NCBI RefSeq assembly: GCF_003355475.1
Contig: NZ_CP031356.1
Location: forward strand, 620,001-684,000
DNA: 64,000 nt
Source: Brachybacterium saurashtrense
GTDB taxonomy: Bacteria > Actinomycetota > Actinomycetes > Actinomycetales > Dermabacteraceae
Direction: 5' to 3'
The position numbers and the translations under genes are program-made. Below are positions 24,795 through 33,979 of the stretch, piece after piece; positions within the stretch are counted from its first letter, which is position 1, and the number at the start of each line of letters is the position of its first letter. The notes beneath the pieces are model-generated. The model searched no databases. It worked only from the letters and a program-made list of their open reading frames with translations, and was not told where the DNA came from.

Positions 24795-25402
24795 TTGGGG
24801 TGCTGCTCCTTCTCGGGGGCGGGGGTGGTGGGCGTCTCGGCGGTGCGGCGGTCCAGGGCCGCCTCGACCTCCTCGCGGAGCACGGCGCGCAGCGCCTCCG
24901 GATCGACGCCGGGCCGCGGCGACTCCTCCTCGAGCTCCTCGAGGAGGTCGCGCAGCTCGCCGCGCACGAAGTCGCGGGTGGCGACGTCGTTCAGGGCCAG
25001 CCGCAGCGAGGCGATCTCACGGGTGATGAAGTCGGTGGTGGCGTGGTTGCGCTCGTTGGACTGGCGGTCCTGCTCGGCCTGGACCCGGTCGCGGTCGTCC
25101 TGGCGGTTCTGCGCCAGCAGCAGCAGCGGCGCGGCGTAGGAGGCCTGCAGCGAGAGGATCAGGGTGAGCAGGGTGAAGTTCAGCGCGCGCGGATCGAACT
25201 GCGCCGATTCCGGGGCGAGCGAGTTCCAGGTGAGCCACACGGCGCAGAACAGCGTCATCCCCACCAGGAAGGCGGGGGTGCCCATCATGCGCGCGAAGCC
25301 CTCGGCGGCGCGGCCGAAGGCGTCGCCGCGCAGGGGGTTGCGCAGCAGCTGGCCCCGGCGCGGCGAGGGGTCGTCGAGCGGCCCGGGAGTGTGCTCGGCC
25401 AT
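24791..25402 (-). CDS. DUF1003 membrane protein
   Basis: A 203-residue inner-membrane protein with two central spans: TPAFLVGMTLFCAVWLTWNS and FTLLTLILSLQASYAAPLLL, the latter ending in the family hallmark QASYAAPLLLLAQNRQ. The C-terminal half is a long charged helix, probably coiled coil (residues 120-180, ending LRDLLEELEEESPRPG). The start follows the MgtE-like stop by 2 bases and its stop overlaps the mrp start. This trio is conserved in actinobacteria; a role in cation homeostasis is often guessed from the neighbouring MgtE domain but is not shown. Confidence 0.92.
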   Translation of the reverse strand: MAEHTPGPLDDPSPRRGQLLRNPLRGDAFGRAAEGFARMMGTPAFLVGMTLFCAVWLTWNSLAPESAQFDPRALNFTLLTLILSLQASYAAPLLLLAQNRQDDRDRVQAEQDRQSNERNHATTDFITREIASLRLALNDVATRDFVRGELRDLLEELEEESPRPGVDPEALRAVLREEVEAALDRRTAETPTTPAPEKEQHPK

Positions 25403-25404
25403 GC

Positions 25405-26754
25405 TCAGTCCCCCTTCGTGCGGTCCGTGCGGTCGTCCTCCTCGCCGCTGCGCGCGGTGGCGCGGGCGATCTCCGAGAGATCGATCTGTCCGGTGGTCGG
25501 CGGCGGCTCGTCCTGCTCGCGCCAGTCATCGGGCAGCACGTGGTCGAGCACGTCGTCCACGGTCACGGCGCCCAGCAGGCGGCCGTCGTCGTCCACCACC
25601 GGGATGGAGACGAGGTTGTAGGTCGCCATCTCGCGGGTCACCGTGGACAGCGGTGCACGGGGATCCACGGCCACCTTGTCCTGGTCGATGATCTCGCCGA
25701 CGGGCCGGTCCGGGCGCTCCCGCAGGAGCTGCTGGAAGTGGACGATGCCCAGCAGCTTCCCGGTGGGGGTCTCCAGCGGCGAGCGGCACACGTGCACCGT
25801 GGAGGCGAGCGCGGCGTGGATCGCCTCCCGGCTGATCATCGCCAGGCAGTGCGCCACCGGGGTCTCCGGCGCCACGACCAGCGGCTCGGTGGTCATCATG
25901 CCGCCGGCGGTGTACTCGTCGTACGCCAGCAGGCGGCGCACGTCCTCCGCCTCCTCCGGCTCCATCAGGTTCAGCAGCTGGGAGGCGACGGCGTCCGGCA
26001 GCTCCTGGACCAGGTCCGCGGCGTCGTCGGGATCCATCGCGTCGAGGATGTCCGCGGCGCGCTTGGCGTCCAGCCCGGTGACCACCTCGACCCGGATGTC
26101 CTCCGGCAGCTCCTCGAGCACGTCCGCGAGCCGCTCGTCGGCCAGCTCCCCGGCGAGCTCGATCCGTCGCTTGGGCTCCAGCTCCTGGATGATCTCGGCG
26201 AGATCGGCCGGGTTGAGGTCCTGGTAGGAGGCGGCCAGCAGGTGCGCGGACTGCTCCGCCTGGCTGCCGTACAGCCCCGCCACCTCGGAGAGCTCGACGG
26301 TGAGGGTCTGGCCGCGGGAGACGAGCCGGCTCAGCGAGCTGCCGCGACGGCGCCGCAGGTGCAGGCGCGAGACCTCCCAGTCGCGGTGGCGGTTCTGATC
26401 CAGCGCGATGTCCAGCACCGTCGCCTCGCCGGTGCCGTCCTGCAGCGTCACCACCCGGTCCAGCAGATCGCCGATCACCAGCAGCTCGCCGGTGCGCTTC
26501 TCGAAGCGGCGCACGTTCAGCACCCCGGTGGAGATCACCTGGCCGGGGGAGATGGAGGTGACCCGCGTGATCGGCAGGAACACGCGCCGCTTGGCGCCCA
26601 CCTCCACCACCAGGCCCACGGCCCGGGCGCTGGTGCGGCTGGAGGGCACCACCACCACGTCGCGCACCGTCGCCACCATGTCCCCGATCGGATCGAAGAC
26701 GCTGGTGCCGGCCAGTCGCGCCGCGTAGAAGCGGGGCTGCGCGGCGGTGCTCAC
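25405..26754 (-). CDS. Soluble MgtE-like protein: PRC barrel + MgtE N-domain + CBS pair, no channel
   Basis: A 449-residue protein with the cytoplasmic regulatory half of a magnesium channel and no membrane part. Residues 10-160 look like PRC-barrel beta modules (GDMVATVRDVVVVP and ATVLDIALDQNRH). Residues 175-285 are the MgtE superhelical N-domain (DLAEIIQELEPKRRIELAGE, MDPDDAADLVQELPD, YDEYTAGGMMT). Residues 285-405 form two CBS domains. The chain then ends with an acidic tail where MgtE would have five membrane helices. GTG 26754 overlaps the pepP stop (GTGA). A sensor acting on the adjacent DUF1003 membrane protein is an attractive inference. Confidence 0.92.
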   Translation of the reverse strand: MSTAAQPRFYAARLAGTSVFDPIGDMVATVRDVVVVPSSRTSARAVGLVVEVGAKRRVFLPITRVTSISPGQVISTGVLNVRRFEKRTGELLVIGDLLDRVVTLQDGTGEATVLDIALDQNRHRDWEVSRLHLRRRRGSSLSRLVSRGQTLTVELSEVAGLYGSQAEQSAHLLAASYQDLNPADLAEIIQELEPKRRIELAGELADERLADVLEELPEDIRVEVVTGLDAKRAADILDAMDPDDAADLVQELPDAVASQLLNLMEPEEAEDVRRLLAYDEYTAGGMMTTEPLVVAPETPVAHCLAMISREAIHAALASTVHVCRSPLETPTGKLLGIVHFQQLLRERPDRPVGEIIDQDKVAVDPRAPLSTVTREMATYNLVSIPVVDDDGRLLGAVTVDDVLDHVLPDDWREQDEPPPTTGQIDLSEIARATARSGEEDDRTDRTKGD

Positions 26755-28295
26755 CGCTGCATCTCGGCGATCCAGGCCTCGACGTCCTCGGCACGCCGCG
26801 GCGCGGCGGCGGAGAGGTTCTCGACCCCGTCGGCGGTGACCAGCACGTCGTCCTCGATGCGCACGCCGATGCCGCGCAGCTCCTCGGGCACCAGCAGGTC
26901 GTTCTCCTTGAAGTACAGGCCCGGCTCGATGGTGAACACCATCCCCGGCACCAGCTCGGCGTCGAGGTACATCTCGCGCCGCGCCTGGGCGCAGTCGTGC
27001 ACGTCCATGCCCAGGTGATGGCTGGTGCCGTGCGGCATCCAGCGCCGGTGCCACTGCCCCTCGGGAGCCAGGGACTCCGCGGCGGTGCCCGGCAGCAGCC
27101 CCCACTCCTCCAGGCGCGCGGCCAGCACCTCCATCGCCGCGGTGTGCAGGTCGCGGAAGCGCAGCCCCGGGCGGGCCACCGCGAAGGAGGCGTCGGCGGC
27201 CTCCAGCACGGCGTCGTACACCCGGCGCTGCACGGGGGAGAAGGTGCCGGAGACCGGCAGGGTGCGGGTGACGTCCGCGGTGTACAGCGAGTCGATCTCC
27301 ACGCCGGCGTCCACCAGCACCAGCTCGTCGGGGCGCACCGCACCGTCGTTGCGGGTCCAGTGCAGGGTGCAGGCGTGGTCGCCCGCCGCGGCGATGGTGT
27401 CGTAGCCCACGCCGTTGCCGTCGGCGCGCGCGGTCGCGGCGAAGGCGCCCTCGATCACGCGCTCCCCGCGCGGATGGCCCACGGCCCGGGGGAGGCTGCG
27501 GATCACGTCCTCGAAGCCGCGCAGGGTCGCGTCGACCGCCTGGCGCATCTGGCGGATCTCGTACTCGTCCTTGACCAGGCGGGCCTCGCTGGCGGCCTCC
27601 TTGAGGGCGGCGCGCTCCGCGGCGGCGTCCTCCCCGTCGGGCAGGCCGTTCTGCTCCCGGATCTCGGCGACCATCGCCTCCACGCCCGCATCGACCTCGG
27701 GCATCACCGTCAGCGACAGCTGGGCGCCGACGTCCTTGGCGAGGTGGTCGCGCAGCTCGTCGATGTGTCGCACCTCGATGCCGAGCCGCTGGGAGGCCTC
27801 GGCCACGGTGGGGCGACGCCCCACCCACATCTCGCCGTAGCGGGAATCGGCGTAGAACTCGCTGGTGTCGAAGCCGGCGCGGGGCCGGAAGAAGTAGGTC
27901 GCCTCGGCGCGGGCCGGGTCCTCCGCGGACGGCTCGACGACGAGCACGCTGTCGGGCTCCTCGTCGGTGCCCAGCCCCGCGTAGTACGCGAAGGCGGAGT
28001 CGGGGCGGAAGGGGTAGTCGGTGTCGTTCGAGCGCACCTTGAGCACGCCCGCGGGCAGCACCATCCGGGTCGCCGGCAGGCGGCCCACCAGGGCGTCGCG
28101 GCGTGCGGGCGTGTGATCGGCCGCCTCGCGGCGTTCGGCGTCCGGCACCGTCTCGTCCCAGCCGGAGGAGATGAACGCCCGGAACGCCTCGCTGCTGGGG
28201 CGCTGCGAGCGGGAGTCCCCCCGGGAGGCGAGGTCCTTCATCCGCTCGCCGTTGGTGGTGCCGTCGGTGCTGGTCTCGGTGTTCTCGGTGCTCAC
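26751..28295 (-). CDS. pepP: Xaa-Pro aminopeptidase (aminopeptidase P family, M24B)
   Basis: A 514-residue cytosolic metallopeptidase that removes N-terminal residues ahead of proline. The N-terminal creatinase-like domain covers about residues 35-215. The pita-bread catalytic domain shows metal ligands in LVLVDAGVEIDSLYTADVTR (two Asp), HGTSHHLGMDVHD (His), VFTIEPGLYF (Glu) and RIEDDVLVT (Glu). The GTG at 28295 was taken as start; a longer version is not available because of the divergent PHP gene. It heads the four-gene operon. GAACAT six bases upstream of the GTG is a weak leaderless-type -10. Confidence 0.95.
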   Translation of the reverse strand: MSTENTETSTDGTTNGERMKDLASRGDSRSQRPSSEAFRAFISSGWDETVPDAERREAADHTPARRDALVGRLPATRMVLPAGVLKVRSNDTDYPFRPDSAFAYYAGLGTDEEPDSVLVVEPSAEDPARAEATYFFRPRAGFDTSEFYADSRYGEMWVGRRPTVAEASQRLGIEVRHIDELRDHLAKDVGAQLSLTVMPEVDAGVEAMVAEIREQNGLPDGEDAAAERAALKEAASEARLVKDEYEIRQMRQAVDATLRGFEDVIRSLPRAVGHPRGERVIEGAFAATARADGNGVGYDTIAAAGDHACTLHWTRNDGAVRPDELVLVDAGVEIDSLYTADVTRTLPVSGTFSPVQRRVYDAVLEAADASFAVARPGLRFRDLHTAAMEVLAARLEEWGLLPGTAAESLAPEGQWHRRWMPHGTSHHLGMDVHDCAQARREMYLDAELVPGMVFTIEPGLYFKENDLLVPEELRGIGVRIEDDVLVTADGVENLSAAAPRRAEDVEAWIAEMQR

Positions 28296-28320
28296 CCCAC
28301 GATGTTCTCACGGCCCGGTC

Positions 28321-28326
28321 TACCCT
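28321..28326 (+). promoter_or_regulatory. Leaderless -10 element (TACCCT) for the PHP gene
   Basis: TACCCT, then GGGAGC, then ATG 28333. The GGGAG could also act as a Shine-Dalgarno site but its spacing (1-2 bases) is too short. Confidence 0.55.
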
Positions 28327-28332
28327 GGGAGC

Positions 28333-29217
28333 ATGAGTGAGAGGTCAGACTCCCCGGCGACGCAGCGCATCGACCTGCACTCGCACAGCACCTGCTCGGA
28401 CGGCACCACCTCCGTCCCGGAACTGTTCGCGCAGGCGCGCGCGGCCGGGTTGGACGTGCTGGCGCTCACCGACCACGACACCGTGGAGGGCTGGCCGCAG
28501 CTGCCCGCCGCGGTCGCCGCCAGCGGCGTCGCGGCCGTGCCCGGCATCGAGGTCTCCTGCGAGCAGGGGCACCGCAGCGTGCACCTGCTGGCCCTGCTGG
28601 TGGACCCGTCCGGGCACACCGACCTGGCCGCCGAGATGGCCGAGGCGCGCTCCTCCCGCATCGAGCGCGCCCGGCGCATGGTCGCGCTGATCGGGGAGGA
28701 CCACCCGGTCTGCTGGGAGGACGTGCTCGCGCAGGTGGCGGGGGAGGAGACGGTGATCGGACGGCCCCACATCGCCGACGCCCTCGTCGCCGCGGGGGTG
28801 GTGCCGGACCGGTCCACGGCGTTCACCGAGATACTGCGCCCGACGGGTCCCTACTACGTGCCCTACTACGCGCCCTCGCCGCTCGAGGCGGTGGCCGCGA
28901 TCCGGGAGGCCGGCGGCGTCTCCGTGATCGCGCACCCCGGCTCCGTCACCCGCGACGACGACCTGCCGGTGGAGCTGCTCGAGGAGCTCGTGGAGGCCGG
29001 GCTGGACGGTGTGGAGGTGCACCACCGAGAGCACGACGACGCCGAACGGGAGCGGCTCGGCGCCTTCGCCGCACGGCACGACCTGCTGGTCACCGGCGGC
29101 AGCGACTTCCACGGCACGGGCAAGCCCAACCGGCTGGGCGAGCACCTCACCGCGCTCGAGGTGCTCGCGGAGATCGAACGCCGCGCCACCAGCGGAACCT
29201 CCGTGCTCCGCCCCTGA
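28333..29217 (+). CDS. PHP-domain phosphoesterase (nucleoside 3',5'-bisphosphatase-like)
   Basis: A 294-residue metal-dependent phosphoesterase. PHP motifs: DLHSHSTCSDGT (residues 14-25), ALTDHDTVEGW, PGIEVSCE, and the late SDFHG (residue near 258). Between them sits the insertion typical of the TrpH/YciV group, which in E. coli acts as 5'-3' nuclease/3',5'-bisphosphate phosphatase; RPHIADALVAAGVVPDR resembles that insertion. Substrate here is inferred by family. It is divergent from pepP with a 37-base gap and ends at a strong shared terminator. Confidence 0.9.
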   Translation: MSERSDSPATQRIDLHSHSTCSDGTTSVPELFAQARAAGLDVLALTDHDTVEGWPQLPAAVAASGVAAVPGIEVSCEQGHRSVHLLALLVDPSGHTDLAAEMAEARSSRIERARRMVALIGEDHPVCWEDVLAQVAGEETVIGRPHIADALVAAGVVPDRSTAFTEILRPTGPYYVPYYAPSPLEAVAAIREAGGVSVIAHPGSVTRDDDLPVELLEELVEAGLDGVEVHHREHDDAERERLGAFAARHDLLVTGGSDFHGTGKPNRLGEHLTALEVLAEIERRATSGTSVLRP

Positions 29218-29285
29218 GCTCCGCGCTGGACGCGCCTCCGGCGGCGGCACGGGAGCACCGCGGCTCCCGCGACCCGCTCCGACGG

Positions 29286-29324
29286 CGCCGGGCCCCGACG
29301 ACGCGAAGTCGTCGAGGCCCGGCG
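29286..29324. terminator. Bidirectional terminator between PHP gene and DEAD-box helicase
   Basis: Two 17-base arms (29286-29302 and 29308-29324) pair with a single C-A mismatch around GCGAA. It lies between two convergent genes. Confidence 0.8.
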
Positions 29325-29343
29325 CGCGGAGGGCGGGGAGGGC

Positions 29344-31128
29344 TCAGCCCTCGGAGCCGCCGTGTGAGGAGCCGCCGTTCGAGGAGCCGCCACGACTGCG
29401 GCTGCGACCACGGCCGCCGCGTGAACGCCGCCGACGGTTCGAGGAGCCGCCGCCCGACTCGGAGGAGTCGCCCTCGTCCCCGGGGCCGTTCGACGGCGCC
29501 TCGCCGCCTGCGCCGTCGCCGCCGACGACCTCGCCGTGCACCCGGCGGGTGCGCGAGCGGGAGCGCTGGCGACGCGGACGCTCGGAGGACTCGCCGCCCG
29601 CCTCGTCCCGCGCGGGGGCGTCCTCGCGCGGCCCGCCGTCGCTCTCGCCGCGCGCCTCCCCGCCGCCGCGACGCGCACCGCGGGAACGGCCCTCGCCGCG
29701 CCCGCCGCGGTCGCGGCCGCCCCGGCCGCTCTCGCGCCCGCCGCGGCCCTCGCCGCGCGGGGCCCGACCGGCCGCGTCGGGACCGCCGAGATCCTCGATC
29801 TCCTCCGCGTCCAGGCCCTCCCGCGTGCGCCGGTCCTTCGGCAGTGTGCCCTTGGCGTCGGTGGGGATGTCGAGATCGGTGAACAGGTGGTCGGAGGTGG
29901 AGTAGGTCTCCACGGCCTCGGTCGACTCCAGTCCCAGCTGCCGGGCGATCAGGCCCCAGCGCGCGAGGTCCTCCCAGTCCACGAACGTGATCGCGGTGCC
30001 CTTCTTGCCCGCGCGGCCGGTGCGGCCGGTGCGGTGGAGGTAGGTCTTGTCGTCGTCGGGGCAGTTCCAGTTCACGACGTGGGTGACGTCGGTGACGTCG
30101 ATGCCGCGGGCGGCGACGTCGGTCGCCACCAGCACGTCGATCTTGCCGTTGCGGAAGGCGCGCAGCGCCTGCTCACGCGCCCCCTGTCCCAGATCGCCGT
30201 GCAGCGGGGCGGCGGCGAATCCGCGGTCCGCGAGATCGCCGGCCACCCGGTCCGCCTGGCGCTTGGTGCGCATGAAGATGATGGACAGGCCGCGGCCTCG
30301 GGCCTGCAGCACCCGGGCCATCACCTCGATCTTGTCGAGCTGGTGAGCGCGGTAGACCACCTGCTTGATGTCCGCCTTGGTGCGGGCCTCGTCGCCGGGG
30401 TCGTGGGCGCGGATGTGGGTGGGCTGCAGCATGAACCGGCGCGCGAGCGCCATGATCGGGCCGGGCATCGTGGCCGAGAACAGCATCGTCTGCCGGTTCG
30501 TGGGCACCGCCTGCAGCAGCTTCTCGATGTCCTCGAGGAAGCCCAGGTCGAGCATCTCGTCGGCCTCGTCGAGCACCGCGGTGCGCACCTGGGAGAGGTC
30601 CAGGTGCTTCTGGCGCATCAGGTCGATGAGACGGCCCGGCGTGCCCACCACCACCTCGACGCCCTTCTCGAGCGCCTCGATCTGCGGCTCGTAGGCGCGG
30701 CCGCCGTAGACGGTGAGGATGCGGATCGGGCGCTTCGCCGAGGCGGTCTCGAGATCGTGCGCCACCTGCACCGCGAGCTCGCGGGTGGGCAGCACGACGA
30801 GCGCCTGCGGCCTCCCGATCGGGCGGTCCTGCGGGTTCGGCTCGCCGGGGGCGACGGAGTTCTGCAGCAGCGGGATGCCGAATCCGAGGGTCTTGCCGGT
30901 GCCGGTCTTGGCCTGGCCGATGATGTCGCGGCCGCGGAGGGCCACCGGCAGGGTCAGGGCCTGGATCGGGAAGGGCGTGGTGATGCCCTTGGCGGCGAGC
31001 GCCTCGACGATGTCGGCGCGGACGTCGAAGTCGGCGAAGGTCTTCTGCGGGTCGGGGGTGCCGGAGCTCTGCTCGACGGCGGGGGAGGCCGACACGGCCT
31101 CATCGGTGTGCGGGATGGTTTCAGGCAC
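29344..31128 (-). CDS. DEAD-box RNA helicase with RGG-like tail
   Basis: A 594-residue ATP-dependent RNA helicase. Q motif FPIQALTLP, motif I AKTGTGKT, Ia PTRELA, Ib TPGR, II DEAD (AVLDEADEMLDLGF), III SAT, V ATDVAARGID and VI HRTGRTGR are all intact. The last 170 residues are low-complexity and highly charged, rich in RGG/RGR and SNGGSS, as in cold-shock or ribosome-assembly helicases that bind RNA through such tails. The start is GTG 31128. By position it matches mycobacterial RhlE (Rv3211). It is downstream of the metallophosphoesterase gene (77-base gap), reading the same way. Confidence 0.95.
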   Translation of the reverse strand: MPETIPHTDEAVSASPAVEQSSGTPDPQKTFADFDVRADIVEALAAKGITTPFPIQALTLPVALRGRDIIGQAKTGTGKTLGFGIPLLQNSVAPGEPNPQDRPIGRPQALVVLPTRELAVQVAHDLETASAKRPIRILTVYGGRAYEPQIEALEKGVEVVVGTPGRLIDLMRQKHLDLSQVRTAVLDEADEMLDLGFLEDIEKLLQAVPTNRQTMLFSATMPGPIMALARRFMLQPTHIRAHDPGDEARTKADIKQVVYRAHQLDKIEVMARVLQARGRGLSIIFMRTKRQADRVAGDLADRGFAAAPLHGDLGQGAREQALRAFRNGKIDVLVATDVAARGIDVTDVTHVVNWNCPDDDKTYLHRTGRTGRAGKKGTAITFVDWEDLARWGLIARQLGLESTEAVETYSTSDHLFTDLDIPTDAKGTLPKDRRTREGLDAEEIEDLGGPDAAGRAPRGEGRGGRESGRGGRDRGGRGEGRSRGARRGGGEARGESDGGPREDAPARDEAGGESSERPRRQRSRSRTRRVHGEVVGGDGAGGEAPSNGPGDEGDSSESGGGSSNRRRRSRGGRGRSRSRGGSSNGGSSHGGSEG

Positions 31129-31205
31129 CGTTCAACTCTCTGGTCATGGATGTGCATGGCCATGGTAGCCCCCGAGGGTGCGCGGGCGGCGGGGATGTGC
31201 GCGGA

Positions 31206-32963
31206 CTATCCCTCGCCGCCCTGCCCCTCGCCCTCGTCGCCGGCGCCGCTCTCGCCGCCGCCGTCGCTCACCTCCGGCAGCGGGCTCACCGGATCGGTGG
31301 GGGTGACGCGGTCCTCGTCCGGCAGGCCCTCGCCCGGCTCCACCTCCTGCTCCGGCGGCACCGTGCCCTCCGGGGTCTCGGCGTCCTCGGGGATCTCCAG
31401 CTCCGGGTGCTCCAGCGGCATCTGGGTGCGCTGGATCGACACGGAGACCAGGCCCAGGCCGCCCATCGTGATGTCGTCGTAGGCGACCAGCCGCTCCGTC
31501 TCCCGGTCGAAGTAGAGCATCCGGGCGGTGAGGTCCAGCGGGTCCTCGCCGCGCAGCACGGGCTGCACCCCGCCGGAGGCGAGGGCGCCGCCGGTGGAGC
31601 CGACGGTCAGCCAGTCCGTGCCCGAGCCGTCCCTGTCCAGCTCCACGTTCGAGGTGTGCATGTGGCCGGAGAGCACCAGCGGGGCGCGGCCCAGCAGGCC
31701 CTCGGGCTTGGTGGGGTCGTGGATGAGCGCCAGGTCCACCGGGTCCTCGGGATTCTCCGCGTCGTAGGACTCGATGGTGTCTCCCAGCTGGAAGGCGCTG
31801 GCGATCACGGCCTCGTCGCCCTCGCGCCAGCCGCCGGCGTCGGAGTCGTCGTCCGCCGCGAAGCGGGGGTCTCCGATTCCGGCGACCTCCAGACCGGAGA
31901 CCTCCACCACCTGGTTGTCCACCACGGTGGCGTTGGGCTGCGCCTCGATCGTCGCTGCGGCGGCGGCGCCGTCGTGGTTGCCGCTGATGTACACGTAGGG
32001 CACGCCGAGCGTGCCGATGGTGTTCAGCAGCTCGTTCTCCACCGGGGTTCCCCAGGAGACGATGTCGCCGGTGTCGATGACGGCGTCGATCGCGAACTGG
32101 GTGTGGAGCTGCTCGATGACGTCGTAGGCCTGCGGATTGTCGTGGATGTCGGACACGTGCAGGATCGTGATCACGTTCTCCTGGTCCAGTCCCACCGGCA
32201 GCGAGTCCGCGGCGATGTACAGCGCGGAGACCTGGCCCACGAACTCCGCGAGGGTGTCGCGGTAGCTCTGGTAGTCGATCGCGGTGTCATGGCCCAGATC
32301 GGCGACGTACGCGGCCTGCGAGAGGAGTCCCTCGAACCGCGGCTGGTCCAGGGAAGCGGGGGAGAAGGTCACCGAAGTCGCCGCCGCCGAGGCGCCCACC
32401 ACGGCGACCGCGCTGCCGCCGGCGAGCACCGCTCGGCGCACCCGGCGGAACGTCATCCCCACCGCGAGGCCGGCGCCGACGGCGCCGAACAGGGCGTTCA
32501 TCGCCGCGTTCTTCGCGGCCGCCGCGGCGAGGGTCTCCGGCGCGGAGCGCTGCAGCTCGGCGAAGCCCGAGTCCGCGTAGAACAGGGCCTCGGCCTTGTC
32601 GATGTCGACACCGCGCACCCGGGCCTCGATCCGCACCGGCGCGGTGTGGGAGTCGAAGCTGACCTCGCCCACCGGGGGCAGCAGCAGCACGGTCTCGGAG
32701 GTCAGCGAGGGGCGCAGGTGCACGCTCGCGGTGAGCGGCCCCACCTCCACCGAGGTCGCCGGCACCAGCAGGAGGCCCACGATCCCGCCCAGCACCGCCA
32801 CCACCGTGGTGGTGGTGACGTGCAGCAGACGCTCGCGCCGACGGCGCCGCCGGCGACGGTGCACCGGGGTCTCGTCACGCTCCTCCGGCGGGCTCGCGGC
32901 CGCGCCCGATCCCTCGTCCGCGGGGCGGGGATCGGGCGTCGGGTCGGCCTCGTGCGAGGTCAC
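31206..32963 (-). CDS. Membrane-anchored metallophosphoesterase
   Basis: A 585-residue protein. An Arg-rich cytoplasmic segment (HRRRRRRRRERLLH) leads to a first span (residues 50-70); a second hydrophobic region lies at residues 165-205. The calcineurin-like phosphoesterase domain follows: HVSDIHDNP, DTGDIVSWG, SGNHDG and the late SGHMHTS. The C-terminal 80 residues are Pro/Glu/Gly-rich and acidic. The enzyme domain is probably outside the membrane; substrate is unknown. GTG 32963 follows DUF3107 by 7 bases. It is the least conserved member of this otherwise syntenic block. Confidence 0.9.
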   Translation of the reverse strand: MTSHEADPTPDPRPADEGSGAAASPPEERDETPVHRRRRRRRRERLLHVTTTTVVAVLGGIVGLLLVPATSVEVGPLTASVHLRPSLTSETVLLLPPVGEVSFDSHTAPVRIEARVRGVDIDKAEALFYADSGFAELQRSAPETLAAAAAKNAAMNALFGAVGAGLAVGMTFRRVRRAVLAGGSAVAVVGASAAATSVTFSPASLDQPRFEGLLSQAAYVADLGHDTAIDYQSYRDTLAEFVGQVSALYIAADSLPVGLDQENVITILHVSDIHDNPQAYDVIEQLHTQFAIDAVIDTGDIVSWGTPVENELLNTIGTLGVPYVYISGNHDGAAAAATIEAQPNATVVDNQVVEVSGLEVAGIGDPRFAADDDSDAGGWREGDEAVIASAFQLGDTIESYDAENPEDPVDLALIHDPTKPEGLLGRAPLVLSGHMHTSNVELDRDGSGTDWLTVGSTGGALASGGVQPVLRGEDPLDLTARMLYFDRETERLVAYDDITMGGLGLVSVSIQRTQMPLEHPELEIPEDAETPEGTVPPEQEVEPGEGLPDEDRVTPTDPVSPLPEVSDGGGESGAGDEGEGQGGEG

Positions 32964-32970
32964 CGGGACC

Positions 32971-33192
32971 TCAGCCGAGGAAGCCCACGCGTCGCGGCTC
33001 CTCGGTGGAGACCTCGGCGTAGGCGACCTTCGCGCCGGGGATGAGCACGGTGCGTCCCTTGTCGTCCACGAGGGTGACCGGGGTGCCGTCGGCCATCGCG
33101 CCGGTGAGCTTCTCGATCAGGGCGTCGGCCCCCTCCTCCGACTCGATCACGATCTCGCGCGGGGAGTGCTGGATGCCGATACGGATCTCCAT
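32971..33192 (-). CDS. DUF3107 small conserved protein
   Basis: A 73-residue actinobacterial protein (Rv3208A/TB9.4 family). MEIRIGIQHSPREIVIESEE and the C-terminal VAYAEVSTEEPRRVGFLG define the family. AGAGG lies 8 bases before the ATG. It is located between the TetR regulator and the metallophosphoesterase, the same place as in mycobacteria relative to TetR. Function unknown; the beta-rich pattern suggests a small soluble fold. Confidence 0.95.
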   Translation of the reverse strand: MEIRIGIQHSPREIVIESEEGADALIEKLTGAMADGTPVTLVDDKGRTVLIPGAKVAYAEVSTEEPRRVGFLG

Positions 33193-33248
33193 GACCTGAC
33201 CTCTTCTCCGCCCGGGGCGGGGACGTTCGATGCTGTGCGGGAGGGAGT

Positions 33249-33911
33249 CTACGCGTCCGCGGTGGTGCCCTCGGCGTCGTCCGCTCCCAGCACCACGCCG
33301 GCGATCCGGGGGTTCTCCAGCGGGGCGAAGCCCGTCAGCCCGTGCACCACGGCGGTGGTCATGGTGTCGAGGATGCGCTCGCGCTGGGCCTCCTCGGTCG
33401 TGCCCTGCAGCAGCTGCGCGGTGGTCTGCGTGATCGCGATGATCCCGCGGCCCAGCACCCGCGACTCCTCGGTGCCGATGCGGCGGGAGGCGGTGAGCAC
33501 GCCGGCCAGCTCGATCGCCATCCGGTCAAGCACCTCCACCACCCGCTGCTGGACGTCCTCGGAGATCACCTCGTGGCCCGTGAACAGGCGCAGCGAGTTC
33601 TCCAGCGCCACGAACTCGTAGAAGCGGTGCAGGCCGTCCCGCACCCGCTGGACGGTGGTGCCGCCGTGCTCCCCGATCGCCCGCACCTCGAGGATCATCG
33701 ACTCGGCGATGATGTCCAGCACCTCGACGTACAGCGACTCCTTGGAGTCGAAGTGCTGGTAGAGCACCGGCTTGGTGACCCCCGCCGCGGTGGCGATGTC
33801 GTCCATCGAGGTGCCCTGGAAGCCCTGCCGCGTGAACACCCGGGTGGCGAGCTCCAGCAGCTGGGCGCGGCGCTGCGCACGCGGCAGCCTGGTGGGGGAC
33901 GACGTGGACAT
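33249..33911 (-). CDS. TetR-family transcriptional regulator
   Basis: A 220-residue dimeric repressor-type protein. The N-terminal TetR helix-turn-helix (residues 12-60) reads LLELATRVFTRQGFQGTSMD, IATAAGVTKPVLYQHFDSKE. The ligand domain has the C-terminal features of the Rv3208 group. GGAGG lies 8 bases before ATG 33911. A 7-bp palindrome at 33962-33979 lies 51 bases upstream, in the intergenic space shared with adnA, so it may regulate both itself with DUF3107 and the AdnAB nuclease. Confidence 0.93.
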   Translation of the reverse strand: MSTSSPTRLPRAQRRAQLLELATRVFTRQGFQGTSMDDIATAAGVTKPVLYQHFDSKESLYVEVLDIIAESMILEVRAIGEHGGTTVQRVRDGLHRFYEFVALENSLRLFTGHEVISEDVQQRVVEVLDRMAIELAGVLTASRRIGTEESRVLGRGIIAITQTTAQLLQGTTEEAQRERILDTMTTAVVHGLTGFAPLENPRIAGVVLGADDAEGTTADA

Positions 33912-33961
33912 GGCGCGGACCTCCGATCCCGACGACGACGCCCGGAGCACTCCCTGGGGCA

Positions 33962-33979
33962 CACGAGGGACTCCTCGTG
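33962..33979. promoter_or_regulatory. Candidate TetR operator between tetR and adnA
   Basis: CACGAGG (33962-33968) and CCTCGTG (33973-33979) form a perfect inverted repeat with spacer GACT. It is the only clear palindrome in the 144-base divergent region. Confidence 0.5.
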
